DNA of 64,000 bases from Oscillospiraceae bacterium (lineage in GTDB: Bacteria > Bacillota > Clostridia > UBA1212 > SIG427): positions 223,148 through 287,147 of the forward strand of contig SVJE01000003.1 in NCBI GenBank assembly GCA_015069135.1, written 5' to 3'. The notes under the pieces are model-generated. The model did not search any database and was not told the DNA's origin. It saw only the letters and a list, made by a program, of their open reading frames with translations. Positions 9,300 to 21,354 of the stretch are shown one piece after another. The position numbers and the translations under genes are program-made. The stretch's first letter is position 1; each line of letters starts with the position of its first letter.

Positions 9300-11084
9300 A
9301 TGGCAGATACAATGAAGGGCTTGAAGAGAAGCCACATGAACGGATTAGTCAATGCATCACTTATTGGTCAGGAGGTTGTTTTGGCCGGTTGGTGTGCTAA
9401 AGCAAGGAATTTAGGTAGCTTGCTTTTTATAGATTTAAGAGACAGAACAGGTCTCGTACAGCTTGTATTTGATGGTGAAAGTGAACAAGCTCTGTTTGAA
9501 AAAGCTTCTACAGTCAGAAGTGAATATGTTCTTATGGTGAAAGGTGCTGTAAGGGCAAGAGCTGCTGAAGCTGTTAATAAAAATATGGCTACAGGTGAAG
9601 TGGAAGTAGAGGTTAAGGATTTAAGAATTCTTTCTGTTTCAGATACACCACCTATTCAGGTTACTGAGAATCCTACAACTAGTGATGTTAACAGACTTAA
9701 GTACAGATACTTAGATTTGAGAACACCTTTTATGCAGAATAACCTTATTCTTCGTCATAAAATTGCAAAGACAGCAAGAGACTATTATGAAGAAAATGGT
9801 TTCTTAGAAATTGAAACTCCTATTCTTAATAAAAGTACTCCTGAAGGGGCAAGAGACTATTTGGTACCAAGCCGTGTTCATCCCGGTAAGTTCTATGCGT
9901 TGCCTCAGTCTCCTCAGCTCTTTAAACAGCTTCTTATGGCTTCAGGCTATGACAGATACATGCAGATTGCAAAATGCTTTAGGGACGAAGACTTAAGAGC
10001 CGACAGACAGCCTGAGTTTACACAAATCGACTTGGAAATGTCTTTCGTAGATATTGATGATGTTATTTCTGTAAATGAGGGATTTATTAAAACAGTATTT
10101 AAGAAAGTTCTTGATGTTGAAGTTGAGACTCCTTTTGTTCGTATGCCATATAAAGAAGCTATGGCAAGATTTGGTTCTGACAAACCTGATATTAGATTTG
10201 GCTTGGAACTTAATGATATTTCTGACTTTGCAGGAAAATGTGGATTCAAAGTATTTTCCGATGCAGTAGCACAGGGTGGAGCAGTAAGATTGGTTGTGGC
10301 TCCCGGCGGTGCCGCATTCTCTCGTAAAGAAATTGATAAGCTTACTGAGTTTATAAAGACTCACGGCGGTAGTGGCATGGCATGGATTGCAGTGGGAGAA
10401 ACAGAGCATCGTTCTTCTGTAGGTAAAGTACTTACACCTGAAGAAATTGAAGAAATAATTAAGCTTTCTGATGCTAAAGTTGGCGACCTTATCTGTATGG
10501 TTTGCGGAAAATCAAATGTGGTGTATACTACATTAGGAGCTCTTCGTTGCCATCTGGCAGAAAAACTTGATTTGATTCCTAAGGATAAGTTTGCTTTCTT
10601 ATGGATTACAGAATTCCCACTGTTTGAATATTCTGAGGAAGAGGAAAGATTTGTTGCTATGCACCATCCTTTCACTATGCCTATGGATGAAGATATTGAA
10701 TATATTGAAAGTGATCCGGGAAGAGCAAGGGCTAAAGCTTATGACATTGTTCTTAATGGTTATGAACTTGGTGGCGGTTCTATCAGAATTTTCGACAGAG
10801 ACCTTCAGGCAAGAATGTTTAAGGCATTAGGTCTTTCTGATGAAGTAGCTCAGGAAAGATTCGGGTTCTTGCTGGAAGCATTTAAGTACGGCACACCTCC
10901 TCACGGTGGCATGGCATATGGTCTTGACAGACTTGTTATGCTTATGACAGGTTGTGACAACATAAGAGATACTATTGCGTTTCCTAAGGTACAGAATGCT
11001 TCTTGTCTGTTAACAGGTGCTCCTGACGTAGTAGATGAAATTCAGCTTAAGGAACTTAATCTTAGTGTTCCGAAAGAAGAATAG
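9300..11084 (+). CDS. aspS: Aspartyl-tRNA synthetase
   Basis: This cytosolic class II synthetase (594 residues, full bacterial length) charges tRNA-Asp. It has an N-terminal OB-fold anticodon-binding domain (GWCAKARNLGSLLFIDLRD near 31-49), motif 2 FRDEDLRADRQPEFTQID from residue 227, a GAD insertion domain in the middle and motif 3 GMAYGLDRL near 536-544. ATG at 9300 follows GAAAGGA. Whether it is discriminating cannot be told, because no gatCAB genes lie in the window. The next gene starts 19 bases downstream. Confidence 0.97.
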   Translation: MADTMKGLKRSHMNGLVNASLIGQEVVLAGWCAKARNLGSLLFIDLRDRTGLVQLVFDGESEQALFEKASTVRSEYVLMVKGAVRARAAEAVNKNMATGEVEVEVKDLRILSVSDTPPIQVTENPTTSDVNRLKYRYLDLRTPFMQNNLILRHKIAKTARDYYEENGFLEIETPILNKSTPEGARDYLVPSRVHPGKFYALPQSPQLFKQLLMASGYDRYMQIAKCFRDEDLRADRQPEFTQIDLEMSFVDIDDVISVNEGFIKTVFKKVLDVEVETPFVRMPYKEAMARFGSDKPDIRFGLELNDISDFAGKCGFKVFSDAVAQGGAVRLVVAPGGAAFSRKEIDKLTEFIKTHGGSGMAWIAVGETEHRSSVGKVLTPEEIEEIIKLSDAKVGDLICMVCGKSNVVYTTLGALRCHLAEKLDLIPKDKFAFLWITEFPLFEYSEEEERFVAMHHPFTMPMDEDIEYIESDPGRARAKAYDIVLNGYELGGGSIRIFDRDLQARMFKALGLSDEVAQERFGFLLEAFKYGTPPHGGMAYGLDRLVMLMTGCDNIRDTIAFPKVQNASCLLTGAPDVVDEIQLKELNLSVPKEE

Positions 11085-11103
11085 AAAAGAGATGTAAAAA
11101 TTA

Positions 11104-14100
11104 ATGACAAAACAGTTGTTGCACATAGGTCTTGATGTAGGCTCTACTACAGTAAAGATAGCAGTACTTAATTCAGACCTTGAGTTAATTTACAATAAGT
11201 ATCAGAGACATTATTCTGATATAAGAAAGACAATTTATGAAGTACTTTCCTATGTGTTAGAACAGTACAAAGGTATGGAAACGACCATAATGCTTACAGG
11301 CTCCGGCGGCATGTTGGTGGCTGATTGGCTTGATCTTGACTTTGTACAGGAAGTAGTTGCGTCAACTGAAGCTGTAAATCGCCTTATTCCTCATGCAGAT
11401 GTGGCTATTGAATTAGGCGGTGAAGATGCAAAGATTACATATTTTAAGAATCCCGTTGAACAACGTATGAATGGTACCTGTGCCGGTGGCACAGGTGCCT
11501 TTATTGACCAGATGGCTATATTGTTACAAACAGATGCCATGGGTCTTAATGAGTATGCAAAAAAACATACTACTATTTATCCTATTGCAGCCCGTTGCGG
11601 TGTATTTGCTAAAACTGATATTCAGCCTTTGTTAAATGAAGGTGCATCTAAAGAAGATATATCAGCATCCATTTTTCAATCTGTAGTCAATCAGACTATA
11701 AGTGGTCTTGCTTGCGGTCGTCCTATACGAGGTAATGTTGCCTTTTTAGGTGGACCATTAAACTATCTTTCTGAGCTTCGTCAGAGATTTATTGAAACAC
11801 TGGAATTAACAGATGAAAGAATTATATTCCCTGAAAATTCACACCTATTCGTAGCATTAGGTGCGGCTTTTTCATCCATTGCAAAAACTCCGGTAAGTAT
11901 TGATGTTGTTTTAGAAAAATTACCTTCGGTTCTTTCCGCCACATCTGATGAGGTTTCTCGCCTTGAACCATTATTTAAGGACTTTGATGAATATATTGCT
12001 TTTAGAAAAAGACACGATAAGGCGGCAGTTACTAAAGAAATTCTTGAAGACTATAAAGGAAATTGTTTTTTAGGTATAGATGCAGGGTCTACAACTACAA
12101 AGGCTATTCTTATGAGTGAAAACGGCGGAATATTGTATTCCTGGTACGGAAGTAATTACGGAAGCCCTTTTGAATCTGCAAAAAAAATATTAAAAGACAT
12201 ATACAGTAAATTACCAAAAGGTGTCAATATTGCATATTCAGCAGTTACAGGCTATGGTGAAGCCCTTATAAAAGCATCATTGGGTGTTGATTTAGGTGAA
12301 ATAGAGACCATAGCTCACTATACTGCAGCTGAACAATTTTTGCCGGGAGTAGAATTTATTCTTGACATCGGTGGCCAGGATATGAAATGTATGAAGGTGA
12401 AAGATGGTGTCATTCAAAGCATAATGCTTAATGAAGCATGTTCTTCCGGTTGCGGATCTTTTATCGAGGCTTTTGCAACAACTCTGGATATGAAAGTTTC
12501 TGAATTTGCAGAAGCTGCAATTAAAGCTCAGAAACCTGTGGATTTAGGTTCCAGGTGTACTGTATTTATGAACTCCAGAGTTAAACAAGCACAAAAAGAA
12601 GGAGCAGAAGTAGGGGATATTTCCGCAGGTCTTTCATATTCAGTAATAAAGAATGCGTTGACTAAGGTTATTAAAATAAAGTCTCCTGAAGAAATGGGAG
12701 AAAAGATTATTGTTCAGGGTGGAACATTTTACAATGATGCTATACTTCGTTGTTTTGAAAAGATTTCAGGTCGTGAAGCAATTCGTCCTGATATTTCAGG
12801 GCTTATGGGTGCTTACGGTTGTGCTTTAATAGCCCGTCGTGAATATACCCCTGATAAGAAGACTACACTTTTAACAGCTGAGCAGACAGAAAATATTACT
12901 TCAACTATATCTCAGGTTCGTTGCGGCAAGTGTACAAACAACTGCCTGCTTACAATTAATAAATTTTCTGACGGTAAAAAGTTTATTTCCGGTAACCGTT
13001 GTGAAAGAGGTGCAGGCAAAGAGAAATTAGATAATTCAGTGCCGAATCTTTATGCATATAAGACTTCAAGACTTTTTGATCATTACATATCATTGGATGA
13101 AGACAAAGCTCCAAGAGGTGTTGTAGGTCTGCCGAGAGTTCTTAATATGTATGAGAACTATCCATTCTGGCATACATTCTTTACTAAATTGGGATTCAGG
13201 GTTGTATTGTCTGATAAGAGCTCCAAAAAGCTGTATGAAAGTGGCATGGAGACAATACCTTCAGAATCAGTTTGTTATCCTGCAAAGCTTGTGCACGGCC
13301 ATATAATGAACCTTGTAGATAAGGGCGTTAAATTTATATTTTACCCTTCAATTCCATATGAGCAGGATTTAGATCCTAAGTCAGACAACCACTTCAGCTG
13401 TCCTATTGTAACATCCTATCCTGAAGTCATAGCTAAAAATATGGACATTTTACAGGAAGAAAACATAAACTTTATGCATCCGTTTTTACCATATGATACT
13501 CCAAAACGTATGGTGGAAAGATGCTGTGAGGAGTTTAAGTCTTTTGGTATCAGCAAATCTGAAATTAAAGTTGCTACAGAGGCCGCTTATGAAGAAGATA
13601 AAGCATTCCGTAAAGATATAAGAGATATGGCGGAGGCTATAATAAAACAAAGCCGGGAGCAGGGTAGAAAATGCATTGTTCTGGCAGGTAGACCTTATCA
13701 TCTTGATCCTGAGATTAACCATGGAATACCAGAACTCATTACTTCTTTCGGTATGTCAGTATTGACCGAAGACTCAGTTTCTCATTTAGGAGATTTACAG
13801 GAGCCTATAAGAGTTGTAAATCAATGGGAATATCACAGTCGTCTTTACAGAGCAGCTGACTTTGTAAGAGAGCAGCCTGATATTGAATTAATACAGCTTA
13901 ACTCCTTTGGTTGTGGCCTGGATGCGGTAACTACAGATCAGGTTCAGGAAATATTGGAACCTTCCGGTAAAATATATACTTGTCTTAAAATAGATGAAGG
14001 CCTTAATTTGGGTGCTATCAGAATAAGAATCCGTTCCCTTAAGGCTGCTCTTGAAGAAAGAGATCGTAATGGTATAGAAATTAAAAAGGGTGTTGTTTAT

Positions 14101-15345
14101 TCACATCCGAAAGTGCCTTTTACCGAGGAAATGAGATTGAAACATACCATTCTGGCACCACAGATGTCTCCTATACATTTCAGAATTTTGGAGGCGGCAT
14201 TCAACAGTCATGGCTTTAAGTTGGAAATATTACCTTCAGAGGACAAATCTGCTGTTGAAGAAGGCCTTAAGTATGTAAATAATGATGCCTGTTATCCTTC
14301 AATATTAGTTGTTGGGCAGTTTATGCAGGCTATAAAGTCAGGAAAGTATGACACTGATAATTTGTCTTTGCTTATTACCCAGACAGGTGGAGGTTGTCGT
14401 GCCACAAACTATATTGCTTTTATAAGAAAGGCTTTGAAAAGTGCCGGTTATGGATATATTCCTGTTATTTCGTTGAATGCTTCAGGGCTTGAGGGCAACC
14501 CTGGATTTAAGCTTACTGTACCAAGGGTACACAGTTCCATGATGGCCATAGCCTACGGTGATTTGCTTATGAGACTTCTTTACAGGGTGAGACCTTATGA
14601 AAAAGAGCCCGGTTCTGCAAATGCATTGTATGAAAAATGGAACGCTGTTTGTTGTAAATCTGTGGAGAAGGCGAGCATCAGGGAGTATTGCATAAACGTT
14701 AAAAAAATTGTGGAAGATTTTGATAATCTTCCGTTGCTGGATATTAAGAAACCCCGTGTTGGGCTGGTGGGTGAGATTCTTGTTAAATTCCACCCTACAG
14801 CTAATAACAATGTGGTAGATGTGGTGGAAAATGAAGGAGCAGAGGCTGTTATGCCGGATCTTATGGGATTCTTCCATTACTGTTTGTATAATAGCCTTGT
14901 TAAACATGAAAAGTTGGCGGCTTCAGGAAAGTCTGCGTTTATTTGCAAAGTAGGTATCAAAGCACTGGATATGTATAGGAAACCTATGGTAAAATACTTA
15001 AAAGCCAGCAAACGCTTTGAAGCACCGGTAAGTATTTATACACTGGCAAAATATGCCGAACCTGTGTTACAATTAGGAAACTGCACAGGTGAGGGCTGGT
15101 TCCTTACTGCAGAAATGATTGAGCTTATTAAAGATGGAGCACCAAATATAATCTGTATGCAACCATTTGCCTGCTTACCTAACCACGTAACAGGTAAAGG
15201 CATGATTAAGGCTTTAAGAGAGGAATATCCTGAAGCTAACATCGTAGCTGTAGACTATGATCCCGGTGCCAGTGAGGTTAATCAGCTTAACAGAATAAGA
15301 CTTATGCTTTCAGCAGCGTTTAAAAATATGAAAAAGGAAGATTAA
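11104..15345 (+). CDS. Tandem acyl-CoA dehydratase activase / double-cubane-type reductase fusion
   Basis: This 1413-residue protein fuses two BadF/HgdC-type ATPase domains (about 5-260 and 322-590), a cysteine motif (CGKCTNNC...CERG, about 605-640), a DUF2229-type region beginning near 680 ([13 protein letters not shown]) and a C-terminal region like the 2-hydroxyglutaryl-CoA dehydratase D component (about 1000-1400). Each ATPase half has a DxGSTT phosphate-binding motif and keeps two cysteines 39 residues apart: C126/C165 and C446/C485. In HgdC homodimers the equivalent pair from each subunit binds one [4Fe-4S] cluster. The role is probably ATP-driven low-potential electron transfer, but the substrate is unknown. 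Such fusions are widespread in Clostridia and lack an agreed function. It sits among translation genes rather than with a fermentation pathway. RBS is weak (AAGAGAT). Confidence 0.85.
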   Translation: MTKQLLHIGLDVGSTTVKIAVLNSDLELIYNKYQRHYSDIRKTIYEVLSYVLEQYKGMETTIMLTGSGGMLVADWLDLDFVQEVVASTEAVNRLIPHADVAIELGGEDAKITYFKNPVEQRMNGTCAGGTGAFIDQMAILLQTDAMGLNEYAKKHTTIYPIAARCGVFAKTDIQPLLNEGASKEDISASIFQSVVNQTISGLACGRPIRGNVAFLGGPLNYLSELRQRFIETLELTDERIIFPENSHLFVALGAAFSSIAKTPVSIDVVLEKLPSVLSATSDEVSRLEPLFKDFDEYIAFRKRHDKAAVTKEILEDYKGNCFLGIDAGSTTTKAILMSENGGILYSWYGSNYGSPFESAKKILKDIYSKLPKGVNIAYSAVTGYGEALIKASLGVDLGEIETIAHYTAAEQFLPGVEFILDIGGQDMKCMKVKDGVIQSIMLNEACSSGCGSFIEAFATTLDMKVSEFAEAAIKAQKPVDLGSRCTVFMNSRVKQAQKEGAEVGDISAGLSYSVIKNALTKVIKIKSPEEMGEKIIVQGGTFYNDAILRCFEKISGREAIRPDISGLMGAYGCALIARREYTPDKKTTLLTAEQTENITSTISQVRCGKCTNNCLLTINKFSDGKKFISGNRCERGAGKEKLDNSVPNLYAYKTSRLFDHYISLDEDKAPRGVVGLPRVLNMYENYPFWHTFFTKLGFRVVLSDKSSKKLYESGMETIPSESVCYPAKLVHGHIMNLVDKGVKFIFYPSIPYEQDLDPKSDNHFSCPIVTSYPEVIAKNMDILQEENINFMHPFLPYDTPKRMVERCCEEFKSFGISKSEIKVATEAAYEEDKAFRKDIRDMAEAIIKQSREQGRKCIVLAGRPYHLDPEINHGIPELITSFGMSVLTEDSVSHLGDLQEPIRVVNQWEYHSRLYRAADFVREQPDIELIQLNSFGCGLDAVTTDQVQEILEPSGKIYTCLKIDEGLNLGAIRIRIRSLKAALEERDRNGIEIKKGVVYSHPKVPFTEEMRLKHTILAPQMSPIHFRILEAAFNSHGFKLEILPSEDKSAVEEGLKYVNNDACYPSILVVGQFMQAIKSGKYDTDNLSLLITQTGGGCRATNYIAFIRKALKSAGYGYIPVISLNASGLEGNPGFKLTVPRVHSSMMAIAYGDLLMRLLYRVRPYEKEPGSANALYEKWNAVCCKSVEKASIREYCINVKKIVEDFDNLPLLDIKKPRVGLVGEILVKFHPTANNNVVDVVENEGAEAVMPDLMGFFHYCLYNSLVKHEKLAASGKSAFICKVGIKALDMYRKPMVKYLKASKRFEAPVSIYTLAKYAEPVLQLGNCTGEGWFLTAEMIELIKDGAPNIICMQPFACLPNHVTGKGMIKALREEYPEANIVAVDYDPGASEVNQLNRIRLMLSAAFKNMKKED

Positions 15346-15351
15346 GATTAA

Positions 15352-17154
15352 ATGGACAGTTCAAATATCAGAAATTTTTGTATCATTGCCCATATTGACC
15401 ACGGTAAATCAACTCTTGCTGACAGAATACTTGAAAAGACAGGTGTTCTTACCCAACGAGAAATGGAAAATCAGGTTCTTGATAATATGGACCTGGAAAG
15501 AGAAAGAGGAATTACCATTAAAGCCCAGTCTGTAAGACTTAACTATACAGACTCTAAGGGTCGTAATCTTGTATACAATCTTATAGACACTCCCGGACAC
15601 GTGGACTTTACTTATGAAGTATCACGTTCTTTGGCGGCTTGCGAAGGTGCCATATTGGTTGTGGATGCAGCTCAGGGTGTTGAAGCACAAACCCTGGCTA
15701 ATGTATATCAGGCTATGGAACACAACTTAGAGATAATTCCTGTGCTTAATAAGATTGATTTACCATCAGCGCGCCCTGATGAAATAAAAAATGAAATTGA
15801 AGATGTTATAGGTTTGCCTGCTCAGGATGCACCTTTGATTTCTGCCAAAGCGGGCATTGGTATTGAAGAAGTATTGGAAGCTGTTGCTGAAAGAATTCCT
15901 GCTCCCGTAGGAGATAAAAATGCACCTCTTAAGGCTTTGATTTTCGATAGTATTTATGATGCTTACAAAGGTGTAATTATTAACGTGCGTATTAAAGACG
16001 GTAGTGTAAAGGTTGGCGATACAATTCAACTAATGGCTACAGGTGCTAAATACGTGGTCACTGAAGTAGGCTGGTTTAAACCGGGATCATATTTACCTGC
16101 TTCTGAAATATCAGCAGGTGAAGTTGGATATATTGTTGCAAGTATCAAGAATCTTCGTGATGCTAAAGTAGGTGACACTGTAACATCCGCTTCAAACCCG
16201 GCAAAAGAAGCATTGCCCGGTTACAAAGAAGTGCAACCAATGGTATTCTGTGGTGTATACCCAGTGGATGGTGGTGACTATGAAGATCTTAAAGATGCAC
16301 TTCTTAAGCTTCAGCTTAATGATGCGGCATTGGTATTCGAACCTGAAACATCACAGGCTTTAGGCTTTGGTTTCCGTTGCGGATTCTTAGGCCTTTTACA
16401 CATGGAAATTATCCAGGAACGCTTAGAAAGAGAATATGACCTTAATTTAATTACCACAACTCCAAGTGTTATTTATAACGTATATCGTACTGACGGCTCC
16501 TGCTTCCAGTTGGATAACCCTACAAATCTTCCGTCACCAACGGAGATTGCATACATGGAAGAGCCTATGGTTAAAGCTTCTATTATGACACCTACTGATT
16601 ATGTAGGTAACATTATGGAACTTACAACAGAACGTCGTGGTGTGTTTATAAACATGGACTATTTGGAAGAAAAGAGAGTAGTACTTACTTACGAAATGCC
16701 CCTTAATGAAGTTATTTATGACTTCTTTGATGCCCTTAAATCCAGAACAAAAGGCTATGCTTCTTTAGACTATGAGCTTTCTGAGTACAGAAAATCCAAT
16801 CTTGTTAAGTTGGACATTTATCTTAACGGGGAGATTGTGGATGCGCTTTCGTTTATTGTTCACGCGGACAAGGCCTACGGAAGAGCCAGAAAGATAGCGG
16901 AAAAACTTAAAGAGAGCATACCGAGACATCAGTTCGAGGTTCCTATCCAGGCTTGTATAGGCGGTAAAATAATTGCCAGAGAAACTGTTAAAGCCTACAG
17001 AAAAGACGTACTTTCCAAATGTTACGGCGGTGACATTTCCAGAAAGAAAAAGCTTCTTGAAAAACAGAAAGAAGGTAAGAAGCGAATGCGTCAGTTTGGT
17101 AGCGTAGAAGTTCCTCAGGAAGCCTTCATGAGTGTGTTGAAATTAGATGAATAA
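15352..17154 (+). CDS. lepA: Elongation factor 4 (back-translocating GTPase LepA)
   Basis: This 600-residue translational GTPase acts on ribosomes. G1 AHIDHGKST lies at 13-21, the DTPGH switch near 79-83 and NKIDLPSA near 133. EF-G-like domains II, III and V follow, and the LepA-specific C-terminus ends in the lysine-rich [19 protein letters not shown] block. Length and order match LepA rather than EF-G or TypA. It starts 7 bases after the activase stop, so the two are likely cotranscribed. In many Firmicutes lepA precedes hemN/hrcA; here glyA follows instead. Confidence 0.97.
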   Translation: MDSSNIRNFCIIAHIDHGKSTLADRILEKTGVLTQREMENQVLDNMDLERERGITIKAQSVRLNYTDSKGRNLVYNLIDTPGHVDFTYEVSRSLAACEGAILVVDAAQGVEAQTLANVYQAMEHNLEIIPVLNKIDLPSARPDEIKNEIEDVIGLPAQDAPLISAKAGIGIEEVLEAVAERIPAPVGDKNAPLKALIFDSIYDAYKGVIINVRIKDGSVKVGDTIQLMATGAKYVVTEVGWFKPGSYLPASEISAGEVGYIVASIKNLRDAKVGDTVTSASNPAKEALPGYKEVQPMVFCGVYPVDGGDYEDLKDALLKLQLNDAALVFEPETSQALGFGFRCGFLGLLHMEIIQERLEREYDLNLITTTPSVIYNVYRTDGSCFQLDNPTNLPSPTEIAYMEEPMVKASIMTPTDYVGNIMELTTERRGVFINMDYLEEKRVVLTYEMPLNEVIYDFFDALKSRTKGYASLDYELSEYRKSNLVKLDIYLNGEIVDALSFIVHADKAYGRARKIAEKLKESIPRHQFEVPIQACIGGKIIARETVKAYRKDVLSKCYGGDISRKKKLLEKQKEGKKRMRQFGSVEVPQEAFMSVLKLDE

Positions 17155-17223
17155 ACTGATATAATTGGCTTTGGTTTTTTTATTAAAATATATGTGTATG
17201 TGAATTCCAGGAGGTTTATTGCA

Positions 17224-18468
17224 ATGTATAGTACAGAAGCAATCAAAAAGTATGATCCCGAAGTAGCAGCAGCTATTGAGGCAGAAGTTTCAAGACAGAG
17301 AAATAAGATTGAGCTTATTGCATCTGAAAACTTTGTAAGTGAGGCAGTTATGGAGGCTATGGGTAGCCCCCTTACTAATAAATATGCAGAAGGATATCCT
17401 GCAAAGCGTTATTACGGCGGATGTGAGTGCGTAGACGTAGTTGAGAATCTTGCTATTGAGCGTGCTAAGAAAATCTTTGGAGCAGAATATGCAAACGTTC
17501 AGCCACATTCCGGTGCACAGGCTAACATGGCAATCTTTTTTGCCCTTTTACAGCCCGGAGATACAGTCCTTGGTATGAACCTTGCTCATGGTGGTCATCT
17601 TTCCCACGGTAGCCCTGTAAATATGTCAGGTAAATGGTTCAACATCGTTCCTTACGGTGTCAGCGAAAAGGATTGTTACATTGACTACGAAGAGGTTCGT
17701 AAGATTGCTTTAGAAGTTAAACCTAAGCTTATTATCTGTGGTGCCAGTGCATACCCAAGAACAATAGATTTTAAAAAGTTCAGAGAAATTGCTGACGAAG
17801 TTGGTGCTAAGTTAATGGTAGATATGGCTCACATTGCAGGTCTTGTTGCTGCAGGTGAACATCCAAATCCAGTGCCTTATGCAGACTTTGTTACTACGAC
17901 AACTCATAAGACATTGAGAGGTCCGAGAGGCGGTATGATTCTCTGTAATACAGAGGAAAATGCAAAGCTTATGAACAAGGCAATTTTCCCGGGAATCCAG
18001 GGTGGTCCTTTGATGCACGTTATTGCAGCTAAGGCTGTTGCTTTAGGCGAAGCTCTTACAGATGAATTTAAAGCATATCAGCACCAGATTGTTCTTAATG
18101 CAAAGGCTATGGCTGACAGACTTATTGAGAACGGCTTTGACTTGGTAAGTGGTGGTACAGACAATCACCTTATGTTGGTTGACTTAAGCAGCAAGAACAT
18201 TACAGGTAAAGATGCTCAACATATGTTAGACGAGGTATCTATTACTTGTAATAAAAACGGTATTCCTTTTGACAAGCAGAGTCCATTTGTAACCAGTGGT
18301 ATCAGACTTGGTACAGCGGCAGTTACTGCAAGAGGAATGAAGGAAGCTGATATGGTTGAAATTGCAGACCTTATTGCTTTAACACTTAACGATTTTGAAG
18401 GAAATAAGGAAGTCGTTATTGACAGAGTAGCTAAACTCTTGTCAAAGTACCCACTTTACGAAAACTAA
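17224..18468 (+). CDS. glyA: Serine hydroxymethyltransferase
   Basis: This PLP enzyme (414 residues) interconverts serine and glycine and supplies 5,10-methylene-tetrahydrofolate. The PLP lysine is in [14 protein letters not shown], near residue 226. ELIASENF and [13 protein letters not shown] near the N-terminus are SHMT signatures. ATG at 17224 lies 9 bases after AGGAGG (17209-17214); an upstream in-frame GTG at 17194 would place this site inside the gene. The gene ends one base before rarA. Confidence 0.96.
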   Translation: MYSTEAIKKYDPEVAAAIEAEVSRQRNKIELIASENFVSEAVMEAMGSPLTNKYAEGYPAKRYYGGCECVDVVENLAIERAKKIFGAEYANVQPHSGAQANMAIFFALLQPGDTVLGMNLAHGGHLSHGSPVNMSGKWFNIVPYGVSEKDCYIDYEEVRKIALEVKPKLIICGASAYPRTIDFKKFREIADEVGAKLMVDMAHIAGLVAAGEHPNPVPYADFVTTTTHKTLRGPRGGMILCNTEENAKLMNKAIFPGIQGGPLMHVIAAKAVALGEALTDEFKAYQHQIVLNAKAMADRLIENGFDLVSGGTDNHLMLVDLSSKNITGKDAQHMLDEVSITCNKNGIPFDKQSPFVTSGIRLGTAAVTARGMKEADMVEIADLIALTLNDFEGNKEVVIDRVAKLLSKYPLYEN

Positions 18469-18469
18469 T

Positions 18470-19789
18470 ATGGATTTTGAAGACAGAAGAAAAGAGCCTT
18501 TAGCTCACAGAATGAAACCCCTGACCATAGATCAGTTCTATGGTCAGAAACATATTCTGGCACCGGGTAAATTACTGTATCGTATGATATCAGCAGACCG
18601 GTTATCTTCTGTTATTTTTTTTGGTCCTCCCGGAACAGGAAAAACGTCCCTTGCCCGTATTATTGCTCACACTACAAATTCCGGTTTTCAGAAATTAAAT
18701 GCAGTTTCTGCAGGTGTGGCTGATATTAAAAAAGTTGTGGCTGATGCCCAGAATACTATGCTGAATCCTACAGGCAGAGTTGTGTTGTTTATAGACGAAA
18801 TTCACCGTTTTAACAAGGCTCAGCAGGATGCACTTTTACCTTATGTAGAGGATGGCACTATAATTTTAATTGGTGCAACTACTGAAAATCCTTATTTTGA
18901 AGTAAATAAAGCTTTGATTTCCAGATCTACTGTATTTCAGCTTAAGCCACTTACAGAAGAAGATATACGATGCATTTTACAGGCTGCTTTAGATGATGAA
19001 GAACGTGGCCTTGGCGGAATGAATGTAACCATAACAGATGAAGCTATGGATTTCCTTTGTAAAATGGCTGACGGAGATGCAAGATCTGCTCTTAATGCTT
19101 TGGAACTAGCCGTACTTACAGCTCCCGGCGATAAGACCAGGGAAGTTGTTATTGATATGGACACAGCTTCTGAGTGTGTACAAAAGCGCCATGTGAGATT
19201 TGATAAGTCCGGCGAGGAGCATTACGACAATATAAGTGCGTTTATTAAGTCCATGAGAGGTAGCGACCCGGATGCGGCGGTATTTTACCTGGCAAGAGCT
19301 TTATATGCAGGTGAGGATATTAACTTCCTGGCAAGAAGAATTATAATCTGTGCCTCTGAAGATGTGGGAACTGCTAATCCTAATGCTTTGGCGGTGGCTG
19401 TAGCTGCAGCTGAAGCCTGTAAAATGATTGGTATGCCTGAGGCACGCATTTTATTATCACAGGCAGCTATTACCGTGGCAACCAGTCCTAAGTCTAACTC
19501 TTCTTATATGGCTATAAATTCGGCGCTTTCTGATGTGGAAAACAAGAATACAGGTTCCGTGCCTATGTATTTAAGAAATGCACCTGCAAAAGGTATGGAA
19601 GAACTGGGTTATGGTGTAGGATATATGTATGCTCATGACTATAAAGGTCATGTTTCGCCTTTGGAATATTTACCGGAGGAAATGAAGGGGACTAAATATT
19701 ATGTTCCTTCTGAAAACGGATATGACGGTAAGATTGCTGACTATATGAAGTGGGTAGAGAAAATTAAGAAAGAACAAGGATATAAATAG
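18470..19789 (+). CDS. rarA: Replication-associated recombination protein A (RarA/MgsA AAA ATPase)
   Basis: This AAA+ ATPase (439 residues) acts at stalled replication forks. It is related to clamp-loader subunits and to eukaryotic WRNIP1. Walker A GPPGTGKT begins near residue 52 and Walker B FIDEIHRFNKAQQD near 107, followed by sensor GATTENP and the MgsA C-terminal domain (YLPEEMKG, YVPSENG). The N-terminus PLAHRMKPLTIDQFYGQKHI is diagnostic. There is a single base between the glyA stop and this ATG, so expression is coupled to glyA. Confidence 0.95.
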   Translation: MDFEDRRKEPLAHRMKPLTIDQFYGQKHILAPGKLLYRMISADRLSSVIFFGPPGTGKTSLARIIAHTTNSGFQKLNAVSAGVADIKKVVADAQNTMLNPTGRVVLFIDEIHRFNKAQQDALLPYVEDGTIILIGATTENPYFEVNKALISRSTVFQLKPLTEEDIRCILQAALDDEERGLGGMNVTITDEAMDFLCKMADGDARSALNALELAVLTAPGDKTREVVIDMDTASECVQKRHVRFDKSGEEHYDNISAFIKSMRGSDPDAAVFYLARALYAGEDINFLARRIIICASEDVGTANPNALAVAVAAAEACKMIGMPEARILLSQAAITVATSPKSNSSYMAINSALSDVENKNTGSVPMYLRNAPAKGMEELGYGVGYMYAHDYKGHVSPLEYLPEEMKGTKYYVPSENGYDGKIADYMKWVEKIKKEQGYK

Positions 19790-19849
19790 TTTTAATTTTA
19801 TAAAATCTGTGTTAAAATAGTCGTTGAATATTTTTAGGGAGTGAATTTC

Positions 19850-21076
19850 ATGTCTAATGTATATGATGTTTTAGTTGAAAGAGGTATTATTGCTCAGTGC
19901 ACTAATCCTGAAAAAGTAAGAGAGTTATTGGGAAACGAAAAGGTTTCTTTCTATATAGGTTTTGACCCAACAGCTGACAGCCTTCATATCGGACATTTTG
20001 TTCAGATTATGGTTATGGCTCACATGCAAAGAGCAGGACACAGACCAATTGCTTTAGTTGGTGGCGGTACAGGTAAGATCGGTGACCCATCAGGTAAGTC
20101 TGATATGAGAAAAATGCTTACTGATGAGCAGCTTGCACATAATATTGCAGGTCTTAAGTCACAACTTTCAAGATTTATTGAATTTGATGATGACAAGGCT
20201 ATTCTGGTTAATAATGCTGATTGGCTTCTTAACCTTAACTATGTTGATTTCTTAAGAGATATAGGTGTTTGTTTCTCTGTAAACAGAATGCTTTCTGCTG
20301 AATGCTTTAAGCAGAGAATGGAAAGAGGTCTTAACTTCTTAGAGTTTAACTATATGCTTATGCAGAGCTATGACTTCTACCGTTTGTATAAAGATTACGG
20401 TTGTCGTATTGAGCTTGGCGGTGACGACCAGTGGTCTAACATTATCGGTGGTGTTGAGTTGGTTCGAAAAAAGGAAGCTGACGAAGTTTATGGTCTTACA
20501 TTCTCATTACTGACCACTAGCGAAGGCGTGAAAATGGGTAAGACAGTTAAGGGCGCTGTATGGCTTGATAAGGAGAAAACAAGTCCTTATGAACTTTACC
20601 AGTACATGAGAAATGTAGCTGATGCTGATGTTATTAAATGTCTTAAGCTTCTTACATTTGTTCCTATTGAAGAAATCAGAGAAATGGAAACATGGAAGGA
20701 TGCTAAGATTAACGAAGCTAAGGTTCGTCTTGCTTATGAAGTTACTAAGATTATTCATGGTGAGGAAGAGGCTGATAAGGCTAAAGCTGCAGCAGAGGCA
20801 CTTTTTGCAGGTGGTGCAGATAATTCCAATATGCCTTCCACAGAAGTTACAGCTGATATGTTAACTGACGGAAGTGCACAGCTTCTTGATTTAATGGTTG
20901 CTGCCAAGATGATTCCTTCTAAGGGTGAAGGCAGAAGACTTATCCAGCAGGGCGGCGTAAGTGTTAACGATGAGAAGGTAACTGATGTTAACATGGCAAT
21001 TACAGCTGATATGCTGACAGGTGACGGCATTATTGTTAAGAAGGGTAAGAAAGCATTCCATAAGTTTTCAATGTAA
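19850..21076 (+). CDS. tyrS: Tyrosyl-tRNA synthetase
   Basis: This class I synthetase (408 residues) charges tRNA-Tyr. The HIGH motif (DSLHIGHF) lies near residues 44-51, the KMSKS equivalent is KMGKT near 228-232, and a C-terminal S4 RNA-binding domain spans about 345-405. ATG at 19850 is 8 bases after AGGGAG (19836-19841). The GTG at 19841 falls within that site and is rejected. No T-box leader fits in the 60-base gap after rarA. A weak promoter candidate lies in the gap (TAAAAT at 19813-19818) without a good -35 element. A strong terminator follows. Confidence 0.96.
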   Translation: MSNVYDVLVERGIIAQCTNPEKVRELLGNEKVSFYIGFDPTADSLHIGHFVQIMVMAHMQRAGHRPIALVGGGTGKIGDPSGKSDMRKMLTDEQLAHNIAGLKSQLSRFIEFDDDKAILVNNADWLLNLNYVDFLRDIGVCFSVNRMLSAECFKQRMERGLNFLEFNYMLMQSYDFYRLYKDYGCRIELGGDDQWSNIIGGVELVRKKEADEVYGLTFSLLTTSEGVKMGKTVKGAVWLDKEKTSPYELYQYMRNVADADVIKCLKLLTFVPIEEIREMETWKDAKINEAKVRLAYEVTKIIHGEEEADKAKAAAEALFAGGADNSNMPSTEVTADMLTDGSAQLLDLMVAAKMIPSKGEGRRLIQQGGVSVNDEKVTDVNMAITADMLTGDGIIVKKGKKAFHKFSM

Positions 21077-21090
21077 TAGTTAGTTTGATT

Positions 21091-21125
21091 AAGCCGGCGC
21101 TGGATTTACAGGGCCGGCTTTTTAT
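21091..21125 (+). terminator. Rho-independent terminator after tyrS
   Basis: AAGCCGGC (21091-21098) pairs with GCCGGCTT (21113-21120) around a 14-base loop, followed by a run of T. It ends the glyA-rarA-tyrS stretch. Confidence 0.85.
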
Positions 21126-21134
21126 GCAGTTCAT

Positions 21135-21297
21135 TACACCCAAAAATTTATTTCAAAATGATTTGGGTGTAGATTTTATTTATTTTTGCTGTTTCTTTGT
21201 ATTTTTATAGTACCCAAACTTAATTAATGTTATCAATTGGGTTCCTTTTTTTCTTAAAAGGGAACCCAAACGGGATGTTTGATTTAAAATGGGTTCC
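21135..21297. repeat. Palindrome array A (intergenic, tyrS to thiamine operon)
   Basis: This gene-free stretch holds four successive inverted repeats: TACACCCAAA/TTTGGGTGTA (21135-21144 with 21162-21171), ACCCAA/TTGGGT (21212-21217 with 21237-21242), GGGTTCC/GGAACCC (21239-21245 with 21261-21267) and GGAACCCA/TGGGTTCC (21261-21268 with 21290-21297). Arms are shared between neighbouring palindromes, so alternative foldings compete. The architecture resembles two other arrays in this window (near 28.9 kb and 56.1 kb), with different stem sequence. No open reading frame or match to a known element is visible. Confidence 0.7.
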
Positions 21298-21308
21298 TGG
21301 TAAATGTA

Positions 21309-21337
21309 TTGACTTTTATAAATCACAGTAGTATCAT
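21309..21337 (+). promoter_or_regulatory. Promoter of the thiamine uptake operon
   Basis: TTGACT (21309-21314), a 17-base spacer, then TATCAT (21332-21337). Transcription would begin near 21344, just before the TPP riboswitch. Confidence 0.75.
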
Positions 21338-21354
21338 AATCCTTGTAAAAACAA

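Noticed and set aside
19790..19849. T-box leader ahead of tyrS
   Set aside because: The gap is only 60 bases and lacks the T-box consensus and a terminator.
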